64,000 nt of DNA. Origin: Methylobacter marinus A45. GTDB taxonomy: Bacteria > Pseudomonadota > Gammaproteobacteria > Methylococcales > Methylomonadaceae. The notes beneath the pieces were generated by a model. The model searched no databases and had not been told where the DNA came from. It saw only the letters and a program-made list of their open reading frames with translations. Numbering within the stretch: position 1 is the stretch's first letter; every line of letters begins with the position of its first letter. Of the stretch, positions 54,590-62,182 are shown in pieces. The stretch covers positions 3,886,728 through 3,950,727 of the forward strand of contig NZ_KB912877.1 in NCBI RefSeq assembly GCF_000383855.1. The letters are read 5' to 3'. A program made the position numbers and the translations under genes.

Positions 54590-56156
54590 GGTATTTTTTT
54601 TAACAAGAAAAATTGAATTATGTTTATTGTTTATAAGATTTACCATTACTATCTACATTCTCTCTCACTCAACTCAGCTTTACGCAGGTAGCTGGACAGC
54701 CATTCCATCTCTTCAATTACAGGAGATCTATTCCGATAATATTGAATTGTTGCCGCCTGGTCGTGAAAAAGGGGCGTTAGTGACGGTTGTAAGTCCGGGC
54801 ATTTCAGCCCGTTATATATCCCCTAAGTCAACATTGAACTTAGACTATAGAATGCAGAATATATACAATTCCGGTGGTGATGACGGCCTGAGAATAGCAA
54901 ATCAGCTACAGTATAATTCGCATAATACATTCGTCAGGAATTTACTGTTTCTGGATTCTGAAAGTTCGATAAGCCAACAAAACTTCAATAATAATCGACT
55001 CGCCGTTGACAATATTGCAGGCTCGGGTGATACCACAACGGTTACTACATTTAGTTTGTCGCCGTATATAACGCCGCATTTTGGAGGTTTTGCCAATGGA
55101 TTGTTCCGGGTCAACTTCAATACAATAACAACCGGTATCTCAGCCGACGAAGGGACAGCCACTGATACCATCAATCTTGAGGAAATCGTCCAATTAAACA
55201 GCGGTTCCGATTTCAAACGGATTTCATGGGCGTTATCTTTTAACAATAATGAGAACCTCAGGTCCGGCGGGGACGATGTCAAATTCCAGAGCTCGAATGC
55301 CATAATCAGAGCTTATTTACACAGGAAATTCAATCTCTTCGCCCAGGCGGGGCATAGCAATAACAGTTTTCGGTCCAATACCGACAGCAGCAACAATGGC
55401 ATTTTTTACACGTTTGGCGCGCAATGGATACCCAGCCAGCGCTTTAACATTGAAGCGGGCTATGGCAATAACAGATTTGTGACAGTCAATATTGCACCTA
55501 TCCGACGCGTAAACTGGAGTACAACGTATCGAAACCGCGACATAGGATTAAACGCCGGCGAGACATGGCAATCCAGGCTAAGTTATCGAACCAGAAGGTC
55601 GATTTGGTCACTGACTCATGATAATGACACGACCACAACCCAACAAATTTTACTCGAGCTGCAGCCTTTTACGATTACGGATCCGTTCGGTAACCCTATC
55701 CTGGACCCGGTAAGCAAACAGCCCGTGCTGTTCGCCACCTTTCTTCCCAATTTCACCAATGAAGTCATTGTTAGAAGGCTATGGAATTTTTCTGTTGCGT
55801 ACAACACCGGAAAAAGCACTATCAGTGCCAGCGCTTTTAATGAAAGACGGGTGTTCCAGGTTAGCGGCTATAAGGAAACGGTCAGGGGCTTGAATGCATC
55901 ATGGATATGGCAGTTTGCTCCGAGAACGAGCGCTTATGTTACGCCTAGATGGCAACAAATCGATAGAGCTGTTTCAACGCTTAATCCCATACCCGTCAAA
56001 GATCATCGATACGATTTTGCCATAGGGGTTAACAGAACCATCACCAATCGAATGAATGCCAGCCTCGAATTTCGTCATATAAATCAGTCATCTGACCTTG
56101 AAAGTAATGAGTATCGGGAAAATCGCGCGACTGCCAGTGTGAATATGAGATTCTGA
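54579..56156 (+). CDS. XrtA/PEP-CTERM-associated outer membrane beta-barrel protein
   Basis: The 525-residue protein begins with a signal-peptide-like hydrophobic segment (residues 10-34, cleavage near LYAGS). The rest alternates polar and aromatic residues in many strands, fitting an outer-membrane barrel of the TIGR03016 type that accompanies XrtA. It ends in SVNMRF; a terminal Phe is the usual signal for barrel assembly. It may serve as a polysaccharide secretion channel. The ATG at 54579, inside the kinase 3' end, has GGATC nine bases upstream; an earlier ATG at 54558 is possible. A repeat and a composition change follow it. Confidence 0.83.
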   Translation: MYIKVFFLTRKIELCLLFIRFTITIYILSHSTQLYAGSWTAIPSLQLQEIYSDNIELLPPGREKGALVTVVSPGISARYISPKSTLNLDYRMQNIYNSGGDDGLRIANQLQYNSHNTFVRNLLFLDSESSISQQNFNNNRLAVDNIAGSGDTTTVTTFSLSPYITPHFGGFANGLFRVNFNTITTGISADEGTATDTINLEEIVQLNSGSDFKRISWALSFNNNENLRSGGDDVKFQSSNAIIRAYLHRKFNLFAQAGHSNNSFRSNTDSSNNGIFYTFGAQWIPSQRFNIEAGYGNNRFVTVNIAPIRRVNWSTTYRNRDIGLNAGETWQSRLSYRTRRSIWSLTHDNDTTTTQQILLELQPFTITDPFGNPILDPVSKQPVLFATFLPNFTNEVIVRRLWNFSVAYNTGKSTISASAFNERRVFQVSGYKETVRGLNASWIWQFAPRTSAYVTPRWQQIDRAVSTLNPIPVKDHRYDFAIGVNRTITNRMNASLEFRHINQSSDLESNEYRENRATASVNMRF

Positions 56157-56716
56157 CTGAGCACGGGCCATTTGATGATTAGGAACGGGCATGAAATAAA
56201 TCAGGGAATTGTAGGTGCGAATTCATTTATGCCCTATGGGTACTTGTGCCCTTCAGGGTATTCGCACTGTGCGGATAAATCCGCACCTACACCGGAAATG
56301 CATCCGCGCACTTGAGGAAGTTATTTTATGCGCATTCCTTATTTAAATAAAACAGCTGAATTTAATAAATCGAAAGAAACCTGATAGCGTTTTTGCAAAG
56401 CCGAGTGCCGGTTAAGAGCTGTTTTAAGGAAATTATGTTGATTCAGACCCATCAACAAGCATAAAGATTAAACTTTATTGATTTAACGCAATCACTTACT
56501 AGAGAGTGGTTGATGATGTAGAGGGCGGTTTGTACTATTGATTGCCAACCGAGGGCCAACCCTTGCCAATCATTCATAAAGCATCAGTCGCGAGAGCAGG
56601 TTTTAACTTATACGAAATACCGTAGAAACATCCATTATTGCGTTTGGCTATTTTTACCCCGTTAAACAGGGGTAGCGTTTATAACTGAAGAATCAGCAGA
56701 GGTGAAACGAAATAGC
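56157..56716. other. Intergenic gap with family B repeat, at the composition break
   Basis: The gap divides the polysaccharide locus into two halves. It contains repeat family B copy 2 (56179-56340). The remaining 370 bases hold no gene; they may carry the promoter of the wecB operon. Confidence 0.5.
56179..56340 (-). repeat. Dispersed repeat family B, copy 2 (inverted)
   Basis: Read on the minus strand it matches 40759-40942 block by block: GCGCATAAAATAACTTCC, ATTTCCGGTGTAGGTGCGGA, GTGCGAATACCCT, CACAAGTACCCATAGGG and AATGAATTCGCACCTACAA. In the middle it has only TGCGGATTTATCCGCA, a short palindrome, where copy 1 has its long hairpin. Confidence 0.85.
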
Positions 56717-57835
56717 ATGACCAAGAAAACAATCGTATGCGTGGTTGGGGCGAGGCCAAATTTCATGAAGATTGCCCCCATCATCAAAGCCCTGAAAAAA
56801 ACGCAAGAACATGTTTCGTTTTACCTGGTACATACCGGTCAGCATTATGATCAGGCAATGAAAGCTTCGTTTTTTCAGCAACTGGATATTCCCGAGCCGG
56901 ATATTGATCTGGAAGTGGGATCGGGTTCGCATAGCGAGCAAACCGCCCATATCATGCTCCGGTTTGAACCTGTGCTCGATAACGTCAAGCCCTGCGCGGT
57001 GCTGGTGGTCGGCGATGTGAATTCAACGGTGGCCTGTGGCCTGGTCGCGGTCAAAAAAGCCATACCGGTCATTCATGTCGAAGCCGGCCTGAGAAGTCAC
57101 GACCGGCAAATGCCCGAGGAAATCAACCGCGTTCTGACCGACCAGATCTCCGATACGCTGTTCACGACCGAGAGAAGCGCGCATGAGCATCTGCTTAAGG
57201 AAGGCATAGAAAGCCGGCGCATCCACTTCGTCGGCAATGTCATGATCGATACCTTGCGGGCTAACCTGGAACACGCTATTGCTTTTGCGGAAACCCTGAA
57301 AAGCTACGACAAGGCGCAGCCTGTCAAGGCGGGGGAATATGCATTGCTGACCCTCCACAGGCCCTCGAATGTCGATGATCCGCGGACATTAACCCGATTG
57401 CTGCTGAGCATTGCCCGTATCAGCCGCAAATTGCCTGTTATTTTCCCCATTCACCCGCGCACGCACAACCAGATCAAGCAGCAAGGATTGCTGGATGTCA
57501 TCGGTTCCCCGACCATTATCGATTTACCGCCCGTCGGCTACCTGCAGATGTTAGGGCTGATGCAGTCGGCAAAACTGGTGTTGACCGACTCTGGAGGTTT
57601 GCAGGAAGAGACAACATCATTGGGCATTCCTTGCGTGACCCTGCGGGAAAATACCGAACGGCCTATTACGGTCGAGCAGGGGACAAATACTGTCGTGGGT
57701 ACCGATCCGGAAAAGATTCAAGCCTGCGTGGACGATATTTTGACGACAGGAGGCAAATCGGGCCGAATTCCGGAATATTGGGATGGCAAGGCCGCCGAGC
57801 GGATTCTGGCTGAAATCAAAAGAATTTATTTATAA
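56717..57835 (+). CDS. wecB: UDP-N-acetylglucosamine 2-epimerase (non-hydrolysing)
   Basis: The enzyme turns UDP-GlcNAc into UDP-ManNAc for polysaccharide synthesis. The 372-residue protein has the N-terminal GARPNFMKIAPI, the catalytic-region tract HVEAGLRSHDRQMPEEINR and the C-terminal DSGGLQEE of the GT-B fold. The ATG at 56717 is taken; a GTG at 56702 with the same frame is possible. It opens the GC-richer second half of the locus. The deacetylase gene follows 25 bases later, and all genes from here to the right edge run on the plus strand with short gaps. Confidence 0.93.
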   Translation: MTKKTIVCVVGARPNFMKIAPIIKALKKTQEHVSFYLVHTGQHYDQAMKASFFQQLDIPEPDIDLEVGSGSHSEQTAHIMLRFEPVLDNVKPCAVLVVGDVNSTVACGLVAVKKAIPVIHVEAGLRSHDRQMPEEINRVLTDQISDTLFTTERSAHEHLLKEGIESRRIHFVGNVMIDTLRANLEHAIAFAETLKSYDKAQPVKAGEYALLTLHRPSNVDDPRTLTRLLLSIARISRKLPVIFPIHPRTHNQIKQQGLLDVIGSPTIIDLPPVGYLQMLGLMQSAKLVLTDSGGLQEETTSLGIPCVTLRENTERPITVEQGTNTVVGTDPEKIQACVDDILTTGGKSGRIPEYWDGKAAERILAEIKRIYL

Positions 57836-57860
57836 CAGACTGTTCTGGAGGATTTGCCGT

Positions 57861-58709
57861 ATGTCGGAAATAAATAATGCCAAGAAAAATGCCATGACAG
57901 TCGATGTGGAAGATTACTTTCAGGTTTCCGCCTTCGAGCCTTATATTTCAAAAAACCAATGGGATGCTTTGCCGCATCGGGTTGCATCCAATACCAACAA
58001 AATCCTGGACCTTTTCGAAGAAAACAGCATAAACGCGACTTTTTTTACACTAGGCTGGGTTGCTGAGAGATATCCGGAGCTGGTCAGGCGCATTATCGAG
58101 AACGGCCATGAATTGGCTTGTCATGGCTATGAACATGTCCGCGTGACGGAACAATCCCCGGTGCAATTTCGCCATGATATCGCCAGGGCCAAAAAAATAC
58201 TGGAGGATATCGGCGGCTGTGAAGTTAAAGGCTACCGGGCCGCCAGCTATTCAATCGGCGCAAGCAATCTTTGGGCGTTGCAGGTTTTGCAGGAAGAGGG
58301 CTTTCAATACAGCTCCAGCATTTATCCGGTCAAGCATGATTTGTACGGCATGCCCGAGGCCCCGAGATTTACCTATCAGCCGTTCAAAAATCAGGGCTTC
58401 AAGGAGATCCCGATTACCACGGTCAGGTTGGGCAATAAAAACCTGCCGTGCGGAGGCGGGGGATTTTTCAGATTCTATCCCTACGCCTTTTCAAGATGGG
58501 CATTCAACAGAGTCAACAACGATGAAAAACAGGCCGGTGTTTTCTATTTTCACCCCTGGGAAATCGATCCGGAGCAGCCCCGGCAAGCGGGCTTAAGCTG
58601 GAAAGCCCGGACACGACATTACCTGAATCTTGACCGGATGGAACACAGGGTGAAAAGGCTATTGAAAGACTTTAGCTGGGATACCATGGAAAACGTATTC
58701 TTGAAATAA
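57861..58709 (+). CDS. XrtA-type polysaccharide deacetylase
   Basis: The 282-residue protein is a NodB-fold deacetylase of the TIGR03006/DUF3473 kind found in XrtA loci. Its motif 1 is TVDVEDYF (Asp15, Asp18) and the metal His pair is in ACHGYEH. A central tract GYRAASYSIGASNLWALQVLQEEGF and FYFHPWEIDPEQP complete the fold. It removes acetyl groups from N-acetylated sugars of the polymer. GGAGG nine bases before the ATG at 57861 sets the start. No signal peptide is seen, so it may act in the cytoplasm or on lipid-linked units. Confidence 0.9.
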   Translation: MSEINNAKKNAMTVDVEDYFQVSAFEPYISKNQWDALPHRVASNTNKILDLFEENSINATFFTLGWVAERYPELVRRIIENGHELACHGYEHVRVTEQSPVQFRHDIARAKKILEDIGGCEVKGYRAASYSIGASNLWALQVLQEEGFQYSSSIYPVKHDLYGMPEAPRFTYQPFKNQGFKEIPITTVRLGNKNLPCGGGGFFRFYPYAFSRWAFNRVNNDEKQAGVFYFHPWEIDPEQPRQAGLSWKARTRHYLNLDRMEHRVKRLLKDFSWDTMENVFLK

Positions 58710-58763
58710 AACATGCGCAGGGAGTCGGCCAGACTGGAACCAGACAAGAGGCGATCAATACCT

Positions 58764-59783
58764 ATGATTAAAACACTGGATAGAGAAAATTACTCCCGCT
58801 GGGACAGTTTTGTTGACGCGGCGGCGGAGGCGACATTCTTTCATCAGTCCGGATGGAAAGAGATCATCGACAAGGCTTTTGGCCATAAAACCTATTTCCT
58901 TTACGCCGAGGACAACAACCGGATAACCGGTGTTTTGCCGTTGGTGCATGTAAAAAGCCCGCTGTTCGGCAATGCTTTGCTTTCGTCGGCGTTTTGCGTC
59001 TACGGCGGTATTGTCGCCAGCGACGAGCCGGCCTATGCGGCGCTTGATCAAGAAGCCTGCCGACTGGCGGAAGCGCTGGGTGTGGACTATCTGGAAATGA
59101 GGAACCGGGTGCGCAAATATCCCGATAAACCGTACAAGGAATTATATGTCACCTTCAGAAAAGCGCTGGACCCGGAAGTGGAAAAAAACCTGCTGGCAAT
59201 TCCCCGCAAGCAGCGGGCCATGGTCAGAAAGGGCATCGAGGCCGGGCTGACCAGCGTTATTGACAGCGATGTCGAACGGTTTTATCAGGCGTATTCGGAA
59301 AGCGTCAGAAATCTGGGCACGCCGGTTTTTCCGAAAAAATACTTTCAGATTATCAAGGATGTTTTTGCAGACCAATGCGAAATTCTGACGGTCGAGCACC
59401 AGGGGCAACTGGTCGGCAGCGTGATGAACTTTTACTACAGGGATGAAGTGCTGCCGTATTATGGCGGCGGGACCGCCAAGGCGAGGGATGTTAAAGGCAA
59501 TGACTTTATGTATTGGGAAGTCATGCGCCGGGCCGTGGAAAAAGGCATCAAAATATTTGACTACGGGCGAAGTAAAGTCGGAACCGGATCGTACAGTTTC
59601 AAGAAAAACTGGGGGTTTCAGCCGGAGCCGCTATTTTATGAGTTCCATCTGGTCAAATCCGACACCATGCCCGACATCAATCCGCTAAACCCGAAATACC
59701 AGTTGTTTATAGCCGCCTGGAAGCGTTTGCCATTGGCTGTCAGTCAGATGATCGGCCCCTGGCTGGCGAAAGATCTGGGTTAA
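58764..59783 (+). CDS. XrtA-associated FemAB-like acyltransferase
   Basis: The 339-residue protein belongs to the FemAB/GNAT group (TIGR03019-like) found in XrtA loci. It shows FHQSGWKEIIDKAFGHKTYFLYAED at the start of the first acyltransferase domain, IPRKQRAMVRKGIEAGL in the middle, and GGGTAKARDVKGNDFMYWEVMRRAVEKGIKIFDYGRSKVGTGSYSFKKNWGF in the C-terminal domain. It probably adds an amino acid or acyl group to the polysaccharide. The ATG at 58764 agrees with the family length; a start at 58713 would add 17 unlikely residues. Confidence 0.85.
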   Translation: MIKTLDRENYSRWDSFVDAAAEATFFHQSGWKEIIDKAFGHKTYFLYAEDNNRITGVLPLVHVKSPLFGNALLSSAFCVYGGIVASDEPAYAALDQEACRLAEALGVDYLEMRNRVRKYPDKPYKELYVTFRKALDPEVEKNLLAIPRKQRAMVRKGIEAGLTSVIDSDVERFYQAYSESVRNLGTPVFPKKYFQIIKDVFADQCEILTVEHQGQLVGSVMNFYYRDEVLPYYGGGTAKARDVKGNDFMYWEVMRRAVEKGIKIFDYGRSKVGTGSYSFKKNWGFQPEPLFYEFHLVKSDTMPDINPLNPKYQLFIAAWKRLPLAVSQMIGPWLAKDLG

Positions 59784-59814
59784 TGTTTCAGTTTAACTAT
59801 TCAGGGTATTGGTC

Positions 59815-61005
59815 ATGAAAGACCTGCTTTTCCTTGTACACAGAATCCCTTTCCCGCCGAATAAAGGCGATAAAATCCGCTCCTATCATTTTTTAAAGCA
59901 TTTGGCGGGACACTACCGTGTCCACTTGGGCGCTTTTATTGATGACAGCAATGACTGGCAATATACCGGCGAACTTGGCGCCCTTTGCGCGGAAACCTGT
60001 TTTCTGGGCATCAACCCTTTCCGCGCCAAGATAAAAAGCCTGCAAGGATTAGTGACCGGCCAGGCGCTAAGCTTGCCGTATTATAAGAGCCAGGCCATGC
60101 AGGACTGGGTCGATAACGTCATTGAAAAATACCGCATTGACACAGTGCTGGTCTTTTCCTCGGCAATGGCCCAGTTTATCCATGACAGACATAAGGTCGA
60201 CCTGATTGTCGATTATGTCGATGTGGACTCCGATAAATGGCGGCAATACGCCGATAAAAAAAGCGGCCTGCGCGCATGGATTTACCGGCGCGAGTCGGAT
60301 TATCTGCTCCGTTATGAGAAAAAACTGGCGGAAAAATCCAAATCCGGCATCTTTGTCTCCGAGCAGGAAGCCGACCTGTTTAAAACACTGGCGCCGGCCG
60401 TGAGCGAAAAAATCACCTATATCAATAACGGCGTCGATACGGAATATTTTTCTCCGGATCAGCTGTTCGCCTCGCCTTATCCCGGCCGTGAACCGGTTAT
60501 TGTTTTTACCGGCGCCATGGATTACTGGGCCAATGTCAACGCGGTCGAATGGTTTGCACGGTACGCGTTGCCGCATATCGTCAAAAAACGGCCGGCGACG
60601 AAATTCTATATCGTCGGCGGCAGGCCCGCCAAGGAAGTCAGGGCGCTGGCCAGCCGGCATGTTATCGTTACCGGCGCCGTTGCCGACATCAGGCCTTACA
60701 TAGCCCATGCCGGACTGGCCGTGGCGCCGCTAAGAATCGCCCGGGGCATTCAAAACAAGGTGCTTGAAGCCATGGCGATGGGCAAATACGTCATCGCCAG
60801 CGCCGCGGCAATGGAAGGCATACCCTATGACCGGACACTGGACGTTCTGGTATCGGATGAAGCCGAGAAGATTGCCGAGTGCACGGATGCGGTACTGCAG
60901 GGGGAAACCGCAACATTCGGATCGCGAACTAACCGGGAATTCATTAAAGCAAGGTTCAGCTGGGAGCAAAACCTGAAGCAGCTGACCACCCTGTTGCAGC
61001 CGTGA
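59815..61005 (+). CDS. XrtA-type GT4 glycosyltransferase (TIGR03087-like)
   Basis: The 396-residue GT-B enzyme adds a sugar to the growing lipid-linked unit. The N-terminal FLVHRIPFPPNKGDKIRSYHFLKHLA tract is typical of the subfamily. The linker ITYINNGVDTEYFSP and the C-terminal PVIVFTGAMDYWANVNAVEWF, APLRIARGIQNKVLEAMAMGKYVIAS complete the GT4 fold. The expected Glu pair is incomplete (VLEAMAMG is present). The ATG at 59815 has AGGG nine bases upstream. The next glycosyltransferase start overlaps its stop by one base. Confidence 0.9.
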   Translation: MKDLLFLVHRIPFPPNKGDKIRSYHFLKHLAGHYRVHLGAFIDDSNDWQYTGELGALCAETCFLGINPFRAKIKSLQGLVTGQALSLPYYKSQAMQDWVDNVIEKYRIDTVLVFSSAMAQFIHDRHKVDLIVDYVDVDSDKWRQYADKKSGLRAWIYRRESDYLLRYEKKLAEKSKSGIFVSEQEADLFKTLAPAVSEKITYINNGVDTEYFSPDQLFASPYPGREPVIVFTGAMDYWANVNAVEWFARYALPHIVKKRPATKFYIVGGRPAKEVRALASRHVIVTGAVADIRPYIAHAGLAVAPLRIARGIQNKVLEAMAMGKYVIASAAAMEGIPYDRTLDVLVSDEAEKIAECTDAVLQGETATFGSRTNREFIKARFSWEQNLKQLTTLLQP

Positions 61006-62168
61006 TGCCGATGAATACCGACCGCGCATCTCAATGCCAACAACCGCCTTTGATCGCCCATATCATATATCAGCTGGGCATGGGCGGACTGGAGAACGGT
61101 TTGATCAACCTGGTCAATCACATGCCGCCCGGCGCCTACCGGCATGCCATCATCTGCCTTAAAAACAGTACGGACTTCAAAAAGCGGCTGAAGCGCAACG
61201 ACGTGGATATCTATCCGCTCGATAAACGCGAAGGCCAGGATTTTGGCTCTTTTGTCCGCTTATATAAATTACTAAGGCAACTTAAGCCCGCCATCGTCCA
61301 TACGCGCAATCTGGCGACCATCGAGTACCAGCTCCCCGCGCTGCTGGCAGGCATTAAGGGCAGAGTACACGGGGAACACGGTTGGGATGTGTTTGATCCC
61401 GACGGCACTAATATCAAATACCAATGGCTGCGGCGTTGCATCAAGCCGTCCGTGCACCGCTATATTCCGCTTTCCAGTCATCTGGAAAACTACCTGCGGG
61501 ACAAAATCCGGGTGCCGCCGGAAAAAATCACCCGCATCTGCAACGGCGTCGATACATCCGTCTTTTATCCGCCCAAGGGCGCCAGGGCGCCGTTGCCCGG
61601 ATGTCCTTTTTTATTCGCGAAAAATGAATTGATGATAGGCACCGTCGGTCGAATGCATGGAGTCAAGGATCAGCTGACGTTGACCAAAGCCTTTATACGA
61701 GCCTGCGAACGGCAACCGGCGCTGAAGCAAACGCTTAAATTGATCATCATAGGCGAGGGGCCGTTAAGGCAACAGGCGATAAAGCTGCTCGAGGAAAAAC
61801 AGTTGATCGACTTGGCCTGGCTGCCGGGCGAGCGTAACGATGTGGCCGACATCATGCGCCGGCTCGATGTGTTTATCCTGCCGTCACGGGCGGAAGGCAT
61901 TTCCAACACGATCCTGGAAGCCATGGCCACGGCTTTGCCGGTGATCGCCACCGCGGTCGGCGGCAATCCGGAACTGGTCATCGACGGCGAAACCGGCCGT
62001 CTGACGAAACGAGAGGATTTCATGGCGATGGCGGAAAAAATCCTGGACTACGCCAACAACGAAGGGCTGAGGCGGCGCCACGGGCAGCGCGCTTACGAAC
62101 GCGTGCTGCGGGAGTTTTCGCTGAATGCCATGGTCAACCGATACCAAGCGGTCTACGATTCACTTTAA
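61005..62168 (+). CDS. XrtA-type GT4 glycosyltransferase (TIGR03088-like)
   Basis: This GT-B enzyme of about 387 residues has the opening IAHIIYQLGMGGLENGLINLVNHMP, the GXGGLE-type loop of its subfamily. The nucleotide-sugar part is LIIIGEGPLRQQAIKLLEE and RAEGISNTILEAMATALPVIATAVGGNPELV, with the E-x7-E pair. It would act after the preceding transferase. ATG codons at 61005 and 61011 are close; the first overlaps the upstream stop as TGATG and is preferred. Confidence 0.9.
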   Translation: MPMNTDRASQCQQPPLIAHIIYQLGMGGLENGLINLVNHMPPGAYRHAIICLKNSTDFKKRLKRNDVDIYPLDKREGQDFGSFVRLYKLLRQLKPAIVHTRNLATIEYQLPALLAGIKGRVHGEHGWDVFDPDGTNIKYQWLRRCIKPSVHRYIPLSSHLENYLRDKIRVPPEKITRICNGVDTSVFYPPKGARAPLPGCPFLFAKNELMIGTVGRMHGVKDQLTLTKAFIRACERQPALKQTLKLIIIGEGPLRQQAIKLLEEKQLIDLAWLPGERNDVADIMRRLDVFILPSRAEGISNTILEAMATALPVIATAVGGNPELVIDGETGRLTKREDFMAMAEKILDYANNEGLRRRHGQRAYERVLREFSLNAMVNRYQAVYDSL

Positions 62169-62182
62169 TACGGGAATGAGCT

